The notes under the pieces are model-generated. The model was not told where the DNA came from. It was given only the letters and a program-made list of their open reading frames with translations, and searched no databases. The position numbers were made by a program, and so were the translations under genes. Below, one piece after another: positions 18,104 to 28,243 of a stretch of 64,000 bases of DNA. The stretch spans positions 1 to 64,000 of the forward strand of contig CAISJV010000084.1 in NCBI GenBank assembly GCA_903885795.1, written 5' to 3'. Within the stretch, counting starts at the first letter, position 1, and the number at the start of each line of letters is the position of its first letter. This DNA comes from an uncultured delta proteobacterium. GTDB lineage: Bacteria; Desulfobacterota; Syntrophia; Syntrophales; UBA8958.

Positions 18104-18691
18104 TTGAAGATACTTTCCGCGCAATTTGTGAAGACCGCAATGTTGCCTGTCCATTATCCAGAACCGTTGGGGCCGGAAATCGCCTTTGCCGGGCGTTCCA
18201 ACGTGGGGAAATCTTCCCTTATCAATGTCCTGGTGAACCGCAATAATCTGGCGAAGGCGAGCCGGACCCCGGGCAGGACCCAGGCCATCAACTTTTTTAT
18301 GATCAATGATCAGATATCTTTCGTTGACTTACCCGGTTACGGATTTGCCAAAGTACCTGAAAAAATCAGGATAAGTTGGGGACCGATGGTGGAAACCTAT
18401 CTCAGGGAGAGAGGAAACTTGATTCTTCTTATCATGATTCTGGATATCCGCAGGGATCTGCGGGATGATGACAGAAACTTCCTTGTGTGGATGGAGGAAA
18501 ATCAGCTTCCCTGGCAGATGGTTCTGACGAAGGCGGACAAGTTATCAAAAAATCAGGTAACGAATCGGCTGCGTATTATCGAGGAACAGGCGGGCATTTC
18601 AGGCATACAAAAGCCGCTCTCCTTTTCAGCCCTGAACGGTCAGGGAAAAGATCAATTATGGGGTATAATCAAAGAGGCATCGGGGCTTTGA
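18104..18691 (+). CDS. engB: Ribosome-biogenesis GTPase EngB/YsxC
   Basis: A 195-residue small GTPase needed for assembly of the large ribosomal subunit. GTP-binding motifs are all present: G1 GRSNVGKSSLIN, the TPGRTQ switch, G3 DLPGYGFAKV, G4 TKADK and G5 SALNGQG. The start is a TTG at 18104 (MKILSAQF); no ATG is in frame nearby. It stands alone between the two-component genes and the redox operon. Confidence 0.94.
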   Translation: MKILSAQFVKTAMLPVHYPEPLGPEIAFAGRSNVGKSSLINVLVNRNNLAKASRTPGRTQAINFFMINDQISFVDLPGYGFAKVPEKIRISWGPMVETYLRERGNLILLIMILDIRRDLRDDDRNFLVWMEENQLPWQMVLTKADKLSKNQVTNRLRIIEEQAGISGIQKPLSFSALNGQGKDQLWGIIKEASGL

Positions 18692-18838
18692 AAAAAGATT
18701 TATCCTTGACAGGCGTCGTTAATCGTGATAGCGGCTCCGTCGGTTCCAGACCATAGGAACTAGCAGGAGGAGAGGGTAATTACTCAAAATCTCTGGAAAC
18801 ATAACAACCCGAATATACTCATCTTTTGAGGTGTCTAA

Positions 18839-21800
18839 GTGATAAAAGACAGTGAAAAAATTGGCGCGGTAATGGTTGTCGGTTCAGGTATTGCCGGGAT
18901 TCAAGCCTCCCTTGACCTGGCAAATTCCGGCTTGAAAGTGTACCTCGTTGAGAAGGATATCAGCATCGGCGGTGTCATGGCCCAGCTTGACAAGACCTTT
19001 CCCACCAATGATTGCTCGGCCTGCATCCTCTCCCCCAAGCTCGTAGAAGTCGGTCGCCATCCCAATGTGGAGATCCTGACCCGGCGCACGGTTGATTCCG
19101 TCGAGGGGGAGGCAGGAAAATTCAAGGTCAAAATGACCAAGGCCCCGCGATTCATTGACCTCGATAAATGTACGGGTTGCGGCGACTGCGCCAAGGTTTG
19201 CCCCATCAATGTCCCCTCCGAATTCAATGAAGGTCTCTCCGAGCGGCAGGCTACATATCGCAAGTTTCCCCAGGCGATTCCCAGTGGTTTCGCAATCGAC
19301 AAGATCGGCACTTCTCCCTGTAAGTCAGCCTGTCCCACGCATATCAGTGTCCAGGGCTACGTCGCCCTGATTGCGACGGGTAAATACAAGGAAGCCCTGA
19401 AGCTCATCAAAAAGGACAATCCCTTCCCCATCGTCTGCGGCCGGGTCTGCAACCATCCCTGCGAGACGGCCTGTATGCGGGGCAAGGTGGAAGAACCCAT
19501 CGATATCATGCATCTCAAGCGCTTTGTCGCCGACCTGGATCTTAAGGACGAAACGCGTTACATCCCTGATAAAAAAGAAAGCAAGGGCAAAAAAATAGCT
19601 GTCGTCGGCGCCGGTCCCGCCGGTCTCACCTGCGCCTACTATCTGGCTGCCGAGGGCTATGACGTAGAGGTCTTTGAGTCCCTCCCCGTGGCGGGTGGCT
19701 GGCTTGCCGTCGGCATCCCCGAATATCGCCTCCCGAAGGACGTCCTGAAAGCGGAGATCAAGGTAATCGAGGATCTCGGCGTCAAGATTCACCTGAACAA
19801 GGCTATCGGCAAGGACATCCCCTTCGAGAAACTCCAGAAAGAATATGACGCCGTCTTCATCGGCTGTGGAACCGTCAATAGCAGCAAGCTGAATATCCCC
19901 GGCGAAGAGATGCAGGGCGTTATCCATGGCGTGGATTATTTGAAGCGTGTGAACCTGGGAGAGAAAGTCTTCCTCGGCGACAAGGTCGCCGTCGTTGGCG
20001 GTGGTAACGTCGCCATGGACGCTGTAAGAACGGCCATCCGCACGGGTTCCAAAGACGTCTTCGTTCTGTATCGCCGTTCCCGGGCCGAAATGCCCGCCGC
20101 CCCCGAAGAGATAGAAGAAGCTCTGGAAGAGGGCATCAAGATGGAATTCCTCGCTGCCCCCAAGCGCGTTGTCGGTGAGAACGGCAAGGTCACGGGCGTG
20201 GAATGCACCCGCATGGAACTCGGCGAGCCCGATGCCAGTGGTCGCCGCCGGCCGGTGGAAATCAAGGGATCGGAATTCATCGTTCCCTGCGATTCCCTGA
20301 TCCCTGCCATCGGCCAGGAAGCGGATCTCGATTTCGTTCCCAAAGAGAGTGGCATCGCCATCAATAAATGGAAAAACTTCGATGTCGATCCCGTAACCTT
20401 TGCATCGAATGTCCCTGGCGTCTTTGCCGGCGGCGATGTCGTTACGGGTCCCCAGACTGTCGTCAAGGCCGTCTATGCCGGAAAGGAAGCAGCGGTTTCC
20501 ATCGACCGATACCTGAAGGGCGAGGATGTGAAGGCCGGCCGTGAGAAGGACTGGACCAAAGACCTGGCGGATAAAGCGGATGTTTCCAAGGTCGAAAAGG
20601 TCGCCAGGGCCAAGTACCCCCACCTGAAGCCCGAAACACGGAGGACGAACTTCCAGGAAGTCGGCGTCGGGTTCAGCGAGGAAGAAGCCGTAGCCGAGGC
20701 GAAGCGCTGTCTGGCCTGCGGAATCTGTTCCGAGTGCTACCAGTGTGTCGATGCCTGTATCGCCAACGCCATCAATCATGATGATACCTTCGAGGAAGAA
20801 ACCATCGAAGTCGGAGCCGTCATTGCCGCCCCCGGTTTTGAAGTCTTTGACGCCGGTATTCGCGGCGAATACGGTTTCGGCATCTATAAGAACGTTGTCA
20901 CGAGTATCCAGTTCGAGCGCATCCTGTCGGCATCGGGTCCCTATTTCGGCCATGTCCAGCGGATCTCCGACGGTAAGGAGCCGAAGAAGCTTGCCTTCAT
21001 CCAGTGTGTCGGTTCCCGGGACACCTCCTGCGGCAACAGTTGGTGCTCCTCCGTGTGCTGCATGTATGCCACCAAACAGGCCATCATCGGCAAGGAGCAC
21101 GCCAAGGGATTGGAGCCTACCGTTTTCTTCATGGATATCCGTGCCCACGGCAAGGACTTCGACCGCTTTGTCAACCGGGCGAAGGACGAGTACGGCATCC
21201 GGTATATCCGCTCCATGCCCTCGACAGTCAAAGAACTCCAGCAATCAAATAACCTGTTGCTTAAATACGTTCAGGAAGACGGGAGCCTCGTCGAGGAAGA
21301 ATTCGACATGGTTGTCCTGTCCGTAGGACTTTGCCCGCCCGCCGAGGCCGGCAAACTGGCAGGGGCTCTGGGCATCGACCTTCAGGAACATGGTTTCTGC
21401 AAGACCGCCCTTGAAAATCCCGTAGAGACCTCCCGGGGCGGCGTTTTTGTCTGCGGCGCCTTCGGCGGACCCAAGGACATTCCCGAGACCGTCATGGAGG
21501 CCAGCAGCGCCGCTGCCTGCGCCTCGGGTATCCTGGCGACGCGGCGGGGGACAATGACCAAAGAAGAAGACCTGCCCCTCGAGTCCGACCTCCGGGGGCT
21601 CGGTCCGCGGACCGGCGTTTTTGTCTGTCACTGCGGCATCAATATCGGCGGCGTTGTCAATGTCCCCGAAGTGGTCGAATACTGCAAGACTCTTCCCAAT
21701 GTTGTCTTTGCCACGGACAATCTCTTTACCTGTTCCCAGGATACGGCGGTGAAGATGGGCGAGGTGATCAAGGAACATAACCTGACCCGCGTCGTTGTCG

Positions 21801-23263
21801 CCTCCTGTTCCCCCCGGACCCACGAAGGCCTCTTCCAGGAGAACTGCGAAAAGGCGGGGCTCAACCGTTATCTCTTCGAGATGGCCAATATCCGGGATCA
21901 GAATTCCTGGGTGCATATGCACGAACCCGTCGAGGCCACCGAAAAAGCGAAGGATCTGGTCCGCATGGCCATTGCCAAGGCCCAGTTCCTCAAACCCCTT
22001 AAACCGGGTCAGTTGTCGGTCAACCATGCCACCATGATCATCGGCGGCGGCCTCGCCGGAATTACGGCGGCCCTGTCCCTGGCGGATCAAGGATATGAAT
22101 CCTACATTGTGGAAAAGGAACCTGTCCTCGGCGGTAATTACCGTAACCTCTATTTTACTCTCGAAGGTCTGGATACCCGTAAGCACCTGAGCGGCCTTCT
22201 GGAAAGAGTGAAGGCCAGCAAGCTCATCCATGCCTATACCGCCGCGACGATCAAAAAGATCGAGGGCTTCATCGGCAATTACAAAACAACTATCGCCACG
22301 AAGGATGGGGACGAACAATTCGAGCACGGTGTTGTCATCGTTGCCGCGGGTGGCTATGAACTCGATACGAAGGAATACCTCCATGGCCAGTCTCCCCAGG
22401 TCATCACCCAGCGGGAGTTAGAGAAACTGATTGCCGAAAAGGACGACCGGGCGGCCAAAGCCAAGTCCATAACCATGATCCAGTGTGTGGGCTCCCGGAT
22501 TCCCGAGCGGCCGTACTGCAGTCGTTACTGCTGCTCCGAGGCCATCAAGAACGCTTTGAAAATCAAAGAGATGGATCCCGCCAAGGAGATTACCATACTC
22601 TATCGAGATATCCGCACTTTTGGTCTCAAGGAAGATTACTACAAGAAGGCCAGAGAGTTGAACGTCCAGTTCATCCGCTATGACGAAGACAGGAAGCCGG
22701 AAATCGTTCAGGAAGGGGACAAGGTCTCCATCCGGATCTTTGATCCCATCATGAACGCCCCGGTGGAATTCAAGACCGACCTCCTGGCCCTCAGCGTCGG
22801 CACGGTCCCCAACCCGGGAAATGCCGAGATCGGTCAGATGCTCAAGGTCCCGACAAACCAGGACGGATTCTTCCTTGAGGCCCACGTGAAGTTGCGTCCC
22901 GTCGATTTTGCTACGGACGGGGTATTTATGTGCGGCATGTCCCACGCGCCGAAGCTCAGCGAAGATTCCATAGTCCAGGCCAACGCGGCAGTGTCCCGGG
23001 CCTGCACCATCCTGACGAAGGATTACATCGAAGCGGAAGGAAAAACCGCCTATGTGAACAAGGAAAGATGCGCGGCCTGCGGCCTCTGTGAAGAGAACTG
23101 TCCCTTCAGCGCCATCTCCGTGAACATTGTGGAAGCCTGCGCAGAAGTGAACACCGTTCTCTGCAAGGGTTGCGGAGTCTGCACCGCCTCGTGCCGGATG
23201 AACGCCGTGGATCTCAACGGTTACACCAACGAAGAAGAGCTGGAACAGATATTCAATATATAA
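18839..23263 (+). CDS. hdrA: HdrA-like flavoprotein with inserted GltD-type NAD(P)H module
   Basis: This 1,474-residue cytoplasmic protein is the likely electron-bifurcating core. An N-terminal HdrA FAD domain ([31 protein letters not shown]) is followed by a 4Fe-4S motif ([12 protein letters not shown]). A complete glutamate-synthase-small-subunit-like unit spans about 160-600, with [13 protein letters not shown], the FAD site [17 protein letters not shown] and the NAD(P) site [15 protein letters not shown]. HdrA then resumes ([13 protein letters not shown]; second FAD fold [20 protein letters not shown]) and ends with two 4Fe-4S clusters ([23 protein letters not shown]). The start is GTG 18839. 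It leads the operon with MvhD, HdrC, HdrB and Flx-like subunits. Confidence 0.92.
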   Translation: MIKDSEKIGAVMVVGSGIAGIQASLDLANSGLKVYLVEKDISIGGVMAQLDKTFPTNDCSACILSPKLVEVGRHPNVEILTRRTVDSVEGEAGKFKVKMTKAPRFIDLDKCTGCGDCAKVCPINVPSEFNEGLSERQATYRKFPQAIPSGFAIDKIGTSPCKSACPTHISVQGYVALIATGKYKEALKLIKKDNPFPIVCGRVCNHPCETACMRGKVEEPIDIMHLKRFVADLDLKDETRYIPDKKESKGKKIAVVGAGPAGLTCAYYLAAEGYDVEVFESLPVAGGWLAVGIPEYRLPKDVLKAEIKVIEDLGVKIHLNKAIGKDIPFEKLQKEYDAVFIGCGTVNSSKLNIPGEEMQGVIHGVDYLKRVNLGEKVFLGDKVAVVGGGNVAMDAVRTAIRTGSKDVFVLYRRSRAEMPAAPEEIEEALEEGIKMEFLAAPKRVVGENGKVTGVECTRMELGEPDASGRRRPVEIKGSEFIVPCDSLIPAIGQEADLDFVPKESGIAINKWKNFDVDPVTFASNVPGVFAGGDVVTGPQTVVKAVYAGKEAAVSIDRYLKGEDVKAGREKDWTKDLADKADVSKVEKVARAKYPHLKPETRRTNFQEVGVGFSEEEAVAEAKRCLACGICSECYQCVDACIANAINHDDTFEEETIEVGAVIAAPGFEVFDAGIRGEYGFGIYKNVVTSIQFERILSASGPYFGHVQRISDGKEPKKLAFIQCVGSRDTSCGNSWCSSVCCMYATKQAIIGKEHAKGLEPTVFFMDIRAHGKDFDRFVNRAKDEYGIRYIRSMPSTVKELQQSNNLLLKYVQEDGSLVEEEFDMVVLSVGLCPPAEAGKLAGALGIDLQEHGFCKTALENPVETSRGGVFVCGAFGGPKDIPETVMEASSAAACASGILATRRGTMTKEEDLPLESDLRGLGPRTGVFVCHCGINIGGVVNVPEVVEYCKTLPNVVFATDNLFTCSQDTAVKMGEVIKEHNLTRVVVASCSPRTHEGLFQENCEKAGLNRYLFEMANIRDQNSWVHMHEPVEATEKAKDLVRMAIAKAQFLKPLKPGQLSVNHATMIIGGGLAGITAALSLADQGYESYIVEKEPVLGGNYRNLYFTLEGLDTRKHLSGLLERVKASKLIHAYTAATIKKIEGFIGNYKTTIATKDGDEQFEHGVVIVAAGGYELDTKEYLHGQSPQVITQRELEKLIAEKDDRAAKAKSITMIQCVGSRIPERPYCSRYCCSEAIKNALKIKEMDPAKEITILYRDIRTFGLKEDYYKKARELNVQFIRYDEDRKPEIVQEGDKVSIRIFDPIMNAPVEFKTDLLALSVGTVPNPGNAEIGQMLKVPTNQDGFFLEAHVKLRPVDFATDGVFMCGMSHAPKLSEDSIVQANAAVSRACTILTKDYIEAEGKTAYVNKERCAACGLCEENCPFSAISVNIVEACAEVNTVLCKGCGVCTASCRMNAVDLNGYTNEEELEQIFNI

Positions 23264-23291
23264 ACTAGGGTTAACGGCCGATAAAGCAGCA

Positions 23292-23750
23292 TTGCCACTG
23301 GAAGGAGAATATATGGCTGAAAATTTAGCAAACAAAGAATGGGTACCAAAAATCGTTGCCATCGTCTGCAACTGGTGTACCTACGCGGGAGCCGATCTGG
23401 CTGGTATCAGCAGGATTCAGTATCCGCCGAATGTGCGCATTATTCGCGTTCCCTGCACGGGAAGGATTAACCCTTTTTACGTCGCGAAAGCACTGCAGAC
23501 GGGAGCCGACGGCGTTCTTGTTTCGGGTTGACACCCCGGTGAATGCCACTATATCTCGGGAAATCTGGTGGCGCGCCGCAAGTTTGCGACGTTGAAAAGA
23601 TTCCTGGACTACATCGGCTTGGAAGGAGACCGGACGATCTTTACCTGGATTTCCGCCTCGGAGGGGGAGCGTTTTGCCAATGTCATCAAGGGCGTAACCG
23701 CCAAGGTCCGCGCCTTGGGTCCGGCGTCGAAACTGGTTAAGAAGCTGTAG
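23292..23750 (+). CDS. mvhD: MvhD/FlxD-type electron-transfer subunit, predicted selenoprotein
   Basis: The reading frame is interrupted only by TGA at 23529-23531 and continues in the same frame to TAG at 23750. Read through, it gives one 152-residue MvhD protein: [13 protein letters not shown], then [21 protein letters not shown]. The TGA stands exactly where relatives have the Cys of the [2Fe-2S] site (GCHPGDCHY), so it is read as selenocysteine (residue 80). MvhD passes electrons from a hydrogenase or NAD(P)H dehydrogenase to HdrA, whose gene is 28 bases upstream. An ATG at 23312 region is not needed; AAGGAGAA precedes the chosen start. It should not be annotated as two genes. Confidence 0.92.
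23529..23580 (+). promoter_or_regulatory. Selenocysteine TGA codon with candidate SECIS element
   Basis: TGA at 23529-23531 is followed within the coding sequence by complementary stretches able to fold: CACC/GGTG and CCCG/CGGG nested after the codon, or alternatively GCCAC/GTGGC. A bacterial SECIS should form directly 3' of the codon; which fold is real needs a folding program. SelB recognition is inferred. Confidence 0.6.
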
Positions 23751-23766
23751 GGACAAGACGAATACC

Positions 23767-23792
23767 GGGGGACAGATTCAAATCTGTCCCCC
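23767..23792. repeat. GGGGGACAGATT palindrome (REP-like)
   Basis: GGGGGACAGATT (23767-23778) and its exact complement (23781-23792) form a near-perfect hairpin in the gap after mvhD. The GGGGACAGATT word resembles short palindromes dispersed next to RAYT/IS200-like transposase remnants in many deltaproteobacteria. It lacks a T tract, so a REP-type repeat or mRNA-stabilising hairpin is more likely than a terminator. Confidence 0.65.
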
Positions 23793-23827
23793 ATAATACC
23801 CAATAATATTTTGAGGATTCATATAAA

Positions 23828-24838
23828 GTGGAAAACATCGACAAAAAGCTAAGGGAAGAGGCAAAACGGCTCCTTGAAGAGAAGAGGGTGGACGCCCTGG
23901 TAGGTTATGAGACAGGTACCCTTCCCCTGACGGCGACGCCCTGCTTCATCACGAATCCGGAGGATGCGGAAAAGCTCGTTTGGAACGCCTTTTGTACCCA
24001 GAATCTGGCCAAGTATGTCCATGACCTGATCTCCCAGCACCGGGAGTCCCAGAAGCGGGTCAAACCGGAAGACCGCAAGAAAAAGGTCTTTGGTGTGGTG
24101 GCGAGGGGCTGCACGACCAGGTCTATTGTTCTGCACCTTCAGGAGCGCCAGTATGCCCGGGATGAAATCGTCATCGTCGGTGTTCCCTGCACCGGTTATG
24201 TGGACCGGAAGCAGCTTTCCATAATTGTCAGCGGAGAGGATATCCAGGAAGGCACTCTTGAGGGAGATCAACTGGTCGTCAAGACAACCGCTGGTGAAAA
24301 ACGGATCCCCCTCCAAGACGCCCTGTCCGGAAATTGCCTGACCTGCAAGTTCAACAATCCCATCATCTGCGACGTCATGATCGGCGAAAAGGCTCCGGCC
24401 ATCGCGGGGGCGGCGCAGGAATACGCCGAGGTTGAGGATTTTGAAAACCTGCCGACCGAGGAAAGATGGGCCTATTTCACGAAGGAGATGGCCAAGTGCA
24501 TCCGCTGTTACGCCTGCCGTCAGGCTTGCCCCTCCTGCTATTGCAAGACCTGTTTCGTTGAGCAGAGCCAGCCCCAATGGGTTGGTCTTGGCGAAGATAC
24601 GACCGATACCCAGGTCTTTCAGTTGATGAGGCTGTTTCATATGGTGGGCCGTTGCGTGGATTGCGGTTCCTGTATCTCCGTGTGTCCCATGGGCGTAGAC
24701 CTGAGGAAATTCCTCAAAAAACTGGACAAGGATGTCTTGGATCTGTTCGAGAGCAGGGCCGGATCATCGATGGAGGATTTGCCGCCCCTGTCCAGATTCA
24801 AGGAACACGATAAGGAAGATTTTGTCTTTAACCCATAA
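23828..24838 (+). CDS. FrhB/FdhB-like iron-sulfur flavoprotein subunit
   Basis: The 336-residue protein carries an F420-hydrogenase/dehydrogenase beta-subunit-like domain (about 85-260, with VVARGCTTRSIV, VGVPCTGYVDR and NCLTCKFNNP). Two ferredoxin-type 4Fe-4S motifs follow (CIRCYACRQACPSCYCKTC and CVDCGSCISVCPMGV). Such subunits feed electrons from F420H2, formate or NAD(P)H into Hdr complexes. Here it is encoded between MvhD and HdrC, and a role as an intermediate Fe-S carrier is inferred. The start is a GTG at 23828. It is separated from hdrC by only two bases. Confidence 0.85.
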   Translation: MENIDKKLREEAKRLLEEKRVDALVGYETGTLPLTATPCFITNPEDAEKLVWNAFCTQNLAKYVHDLISQHRESQKRVKPEDRKKKVFGVVARGCTTRSIVLHLQERQYARDEIVIVGVPCTGYVDRKQLSIIVSGEDIQEGTLEGDQLVVKTTAGEKRIPLQDALSGNCLTCKFNNPIICDVMIGEKAPAIAGAAQEYAEVEDFENLPTEERWAYFTKEMAKCIRCYACRQACPSCYCKTCFVEQSQPQWVGLGEDTTDTQVFQLMRLFHMVGRCVDCGSCISVCPMGVDLRKFLKKLDKDVLDLFESRAGSSMEDLPPLSRFKEHDKEDFVFNP

Positions 24839-24840
24839 GC

Positions 24841-25449
24841 ATGACTGGAAAAAAGATCCTGGTCAAATCCTACGGATGTCTGCCCCTGACGGAGGATGAC
24901 CGGACGGTGAACGGAGTCAACATGAAGACCTTTCTTGAAGAAGTAAATGAGAAGATCAACGGTGTAGCCATTCAGAGATGCTACCACTGCCGGAAATGCA
25001 CCGCCGGGTGTCCCCTGGCCTTCGCCATGGAATACAATCCCAACAAGGTCATCAAGATGATCCAGATGGGAATGAAAAAGGAAGTCCTGGGCAGTTCGAC
25101 CATCTGGCTCTGTGCATCCTGTGAGACCTGTATCACCCGCTGTCCCAACGAAGTGGACATCGCCCGCATGATGGACGTCCTCCGGGAAGCGGCCATTAGC
25201 GCCGGTGTCGGGGCGAAGGAAAAGAACGTCCTCTCTTTCCATCAGGCCTTCCTCGCCAGCATCAAATCCCGCGGCCGGATCAATGAACCGTTTATGATGG
25301 TTGACTATAAGCTCAAATCAGGTGATCTCTTCTCCGATATGGGGATGGGCATCTCCATGTTCATGAAGGGGAAGCTGTCCCTGAACTCACCCAAGACCAA
25401 AGACATTGATACCATCCGGAAGATGTTCGACAAAACGAAGAACCTGTGA
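24841..25449 (+). CDS. hdrC: Heterodisulfide reductase subunit C-like protein
   Basis: The 202-residue protein has the two HdrC 4Fe-4S motifs, CYHCRKCTAGCPLA and CASCETCITRCPNEVD, with a roughly 40-residue N-terminal extension. HdrC relays electrons between HdrA and the catalytic HdrB. Immediately downstream of the FrhB-like gene and 29 bases before hdrB, it belongs to the same operon. Canonical HdrC adjoins hdrB in the same order. Confidence 0.92.
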   Translation: MTGKKILVKSYGCLPLTEDDRTVNGVNMKTFLEEVNEKINGVAIQRCYHCRKCTAGCPLAFAMEYNPNKVIKMIQMGMKKEVLGSSTIWLCASCETCITRCPNEVDIARMMDVLREAAISAGVGAKEKNVLSFHQAFLASIKSRGRINEPFMMVDYKLKSGDLFSDMGMGISMFMKGKLSLNSPKTKDIDTIRKMFDKTKNL

Positions 25450-25478
25450 CGCGGTAAGCGACAGTAAGGAGGCAAGTG

Positions 25479-26330
25479 TTGAAAGTTTCATATTATCCGG
25501 GATGTTCCCTCCATGGTACGGCAAAGGAGTATGATCAGTCTGTCAAGGCCATGAGCCGCGCCTTGGGGATCGAGCTGAAGGAGGTCGAAGATTGGTCCTG
25601 TTGCGGTGCCACCTCGGCCCATTCGACGAATTTTAAGCTGTCCGTGGCCCTGCCCGCCCGCAATCTCATGATTGCCGAAAAAAGCGAGGCGAAAGAGGTC
25701 ATGGTTCCCTGCGCCGCCTGTTTCAACCGCTTCAAGATGGCCCAGCATCATCTTGATCATGACCAGTCTCTCAAGAAGGAAGTGGAGGGCATCGTCGGTC
25801 AGAAATATACAGGGGGCCTGAAGGTCAAAAATCCCATCGACATCCTCTATAACGATATCGGCCTGGATATCCTGGCCGAAAAGGTCACAAAAAAACTCGG
25901 AGGTTTAAAGCCGGTTTCCTACTATGGATGCCTGTTGGTGCGACCGCCGGAGGTATGCCAGTTCGAGAACTATGAAAACCCCTACATGCTCGACGATATC
26001 CTCAAGACCCTGGGAGCGGATGTAAAACCCTGGTCCTACAAGACGGACTGTTGCGGCGGTAGCCTGACCATCAGCCGGACGGATATCGTTGGCAAACTGG
26101 TGGACAAGTTGATGACCATGGCCAGAGAAGCGGGGGCCAATTGCGTTGTGACGGCCTGTCCCGTCTGTATGACAAATCTTGATGCCAGAGCCAGTGAGAA
26201 CCTGCGGTTGCCGGTTTTTTACTTCACCGAACTGGTGGCGCTGGCCCTAGGTCTCCAAGGAACGTCGACGTGGTTTAAACTGCACAATGTGGATCCCGTG
26301 CCGCTGGTAAGCAGCCTGGGGCTCGTTTAA
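25479..26330 (+). CDS. hdrB: Heterodisulfide reductase subunit B-like protein
   Basis: The 283-residue protein has the two CCG domains that bind the non-cubane 4Fe-4S clusters of HdrB: YYPGCSLHG with WSCCGATSAH and VPCAACFNR, then YYGCLLVRP with TDCCGGSLT and TACPVCMTN. HdrB is the site of disulfide reduction in methanogens; the substrate in bacteria is unknown. A GTG at 25476 directly precedes the chosen TTG at 25479; AAGGAGG spacing favours TTG, giving MKVSYYPG, the family start. Confidence 0.93.
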   Translation: MKVSYYPGCSLHGTAKEYDQSVKAMSRALGIELKEVEDWSCCGATSAHSTNFKLSVALPARNLMIAEKSEAKEVMVPCAACFNRFKMAQHHLDHDQSLKKEVEGIVGQKYTGGLKVKNPIDILYNDIGLDILAEKVTKKLGGLKPVSYYGCLLVRPPEVCQFENYENPYMLDDILKTLGADVKPWSYKTDCCGGSLTISRTDIVGKLVDKLMTMAREAGANCVVTACPVCMTNLDARASENLRLPVFYFTELVALALGLQGTSTWFKLHNVDPVPLVSSLGLV

Positions 26331-26365
26331 TCATATAACCCATTATTCGAATACTGAAGGACGAT

Positions 26366-27388
26366 ATGGAAAAACGGTTGATCAAAAAAGACGCCCTGAC
26401 AGGGATCATCGGTAAGATCGCGGCAGATACGACGGTCTACGCCCCGGTGAAAGTGGAAGACAATGTCCTCTTCAAGGTCCTGGAAAAAGGGGACGAGCCG
26501 CTCGTTACATTAGCCAACACCAAGAATGCCCCGAAGAACTTTTTCTTTCCCCGGACGGAAGTAATGCTCCGTTATACCCGGACAACGAAGGGGATGGAAT
26601 TTTCGGGAGGTGAGAAGGAGGCCGCCGAGGCGGTCATTTTCGGAGTCCGTCCCTGCGATGCGAGAAGCTTTGTCCTCCTGGATATGCTCTTTGATCAAGA
26701 GAAATACAAGGATCCTTATTATATCGACAAGCGTCAGAAGACGACCATCGTCTCCCTGGCCTGCGCCCATCCCCCGTATGCCACCTGTTTTTGTACCTCC
26801 GTGGATGGACAGCCCGTGTCCTCGGCAGGGGCGGATATCCTCCTTGTCGACTTGGGAGATCAGTATCTAGCGGAATTCATCACTGCCAAGGGCGAGAAGC
26901 TGCTTAAATATTTTGGCGATGCGAAGGCTGACGCCGCTGCCGATCAGAAGAAGGAGGCTATTGCCGCCCAAGCGGAGAAAGAAATCAAGGTACAGATCCC
27001 GGCCAAGGCCATCAAGCCCATCCTTGATGTCAACTTTGAGCATCCCTTCTGGGACACGATTTATCAGAAGTGCCTGGCCTGTGGAACGTGCACCTTTCTT
27101 TGCCCCACCTGCCACTGCTTCGATATCAGCGACGAGATGAAAGACGGCGATGGTCGCCGGCTGCGGAACTGGGATTCCTGCATGTTTCCCATGTTTACCA
27201 GGGAAACATCTGGTCACAATCCCCGGACATCGCAAAAGGAGCGCTGGCGTCAGCGGGCCATGCACAAATTCAAGTATTACGTGGACAATTTCAATGCCAT
27301 CGCCTGCGTGGGGTGCGGCCGCTGCGTCATGTACTGTCCCGTCAATATCGATATCCGGAAAATTGTCGAAGACATTTCGAAACTATAG
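26366..27388 (+). CDS. FlxC/AsrA-like 4Fe-4S subunit
   Basis: The 340-residue cytoplasmic protein resembles anaerobic sulfite reductase subunit A and hydrogenase beta-type Fe-S subunits. An N-terminal domain (VRPCDARSF, about 95) is followed by two C-terminal 4Fe-4S motifs (CLACGTCTFLCPTC and CVGCGRCVMYCP). Paired with the FAD/NAD(P) protein 15 bases downstream, it matches the FlxA/FlxC partnership known from Desulfovibrio Flx-Hdr complexes, and should transfer electrons between that flavoprotein and Hdr. No sulfite-reductase catalytic subunit (AsrC) is present, so a sulfite role is unlikely. Confidence 0.85.
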   Translation: MEKRLIKKDALTGIIGKIAADTTVYAPVKVEDNVLFKVLEKGDEPLVTLANTKNAPKNFFFPRTEVMLRYTRTTKGMEFSGGEKEAAEAVIFGVRPCDARSFVLLDMLFDQEKYKDPYYIDKRQKTTIVSLACAHPPYATCFCTSVDGQPVSSAGADILLVDLGDQYLAEFITAKGEKLLKYFGDAKADAAADQKKEAIAAQAEKEIKVQIPAKAIKPILDVNFEHPFWDTIYQKCLACGTCTFLCPTCHCFDISDEMKDGDGRRLRNWDSCMFPMFTRETSGHNPRTSQKERWRQRAMHKFKYYVDNFNAIACVGCGRCVMYCPVNIDIRKIVEDISKL

Positions 27389-27403
27389 ATCAGGGAGAAC
27401 GTC

Positions 27404-28243
27404 ATGCAAAACCCTTACATACCCTATCCTGTCGAGCTCATAAAGATAGTCACCGAAGTGGATACAAAGGACATCAAGACCTTTCGTTTCGCCTTTGTGA
27501 ACAAGGAAGACGCGGAGAAATACAAATATATCCCCGGTCAGTTCGGCGAGTTGTCCATCTTCGGGAAGGGGGAGTCGCCCATTGGCATCGCTTCGTCGCC
27601 AACCCAGCCAGGTTATGTTGAGTTTACCGTTCAGAAGGCGGGGGTAGTAACGTCGGCCCTCCATGAAATGGAAGAGGGAACAAGAATGGGTCTGCGGGGG
27701 CCCCTGGGTAATTCCTGGCCCATCGAATTCCTGGAAGGGAAAAATATCGTTATTGTCGGCGGTGGGTTTGCCTTTACGACCCTCCGTTCCCTGATCAATT
27801 ATATGATCTATGGCGACAATCGCAAACGCTTTGGGAAGATAACCGTTGTTTACGGGGCGAGAAATCCGGGCCTGCTTATTTACAAAGAGGAGCTGGAAGC
27901 ATGGGCGCAGCGGGACGATATCGATCTCAATGTGACCGTCGACAAAGGTGATTCCACCTGGAAGGGTCGGGAAGGATTTGTCCCGACCGTATGCAGGGAA
28001 GTCGCCCCCAGTTCCGAGAATGCCGTAACGGTCATCTGCGGTCCCCCCATCATGATCCGCTTCACCCTTCCCGTTTTCTTCGATCTGGGCTTTTCCAAGG
28101 AAAACATCATCACCTCCCTGGAAATGAGGATGAAATGCGGCATCGGCAAGTGCGGCCGCTGCAATGTGGGCAGTAAGTATGTCTGCAAGGACGGTCCCGT
28201 TTTCTCCCTGGCTGAACTGGACAAACTAACGAAGGAATACTAA
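27404..28243 (+). CDS. FlxA/AsrB-like FAD/NAD(P)-binding oxidoreductase
   Basis: The 279-residue protein is of the ferredoxin-NADP reductase fold. An FAD domain (YIPGQFGELSIFG; GIASSP) precedes an NAD(P) domain (IVIVGGGFAFTTLRSL; VICGPPIMI), and a C-terminal [2Fe-2S] Cys set lies in CGIGKCGRCNVGSKYVC. It is the probable NAD(P)H entry point of the Flx-Hdr complex. Its stop codon touches the left end of the 126-bp repeat element at 28243. Confidence 0.9.
   Translation: MQNPYIPYPVELIKIVTEVDTKDIKTFRFAFVNKEDAEKYKYIPGQFGELSIFGKGESPIGIASSPTQPGYVEFTVQKAGVVTSALHEMEEGTRMGLRGPLGNSWPIEFLEGKNIVIVGGGFAFTTLRSLINYMIYGDNRKRFGKITVVYGARNPGLLIYKEELEAWAQRDDIDLNVTVDKGDSTWKGREGFVPTVCREVAPSSENAVTVICGPPIMIRFTLPVFFDLGFSKENIITSLEMRMKCGIGKCGRCNVGSKYVCKDGPVFSLAELDKLTKEY

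Noticed and set aside
18706-18731. Promoter upstream of hdrA (TTGACA at 18706)
   Set aside because: The -35 box is good, but the -10 at 17 bases is GATAGC or similar, too weak to call.
19325-21244. Long minus-strand open frame (639 codons) inside hdrA
   Set aside because: It is a shadow of the GC-rich hdrA reading frame. Its translation shows no family motifs, whereas the plus strand has complete FAD and Fe-S motifs.
23568-23750. Separate small gene after the TGA of mvhD
   Set aside because: It is in frame with mvhD and completes the family, so it is the selenoprotein's C-terminal part.
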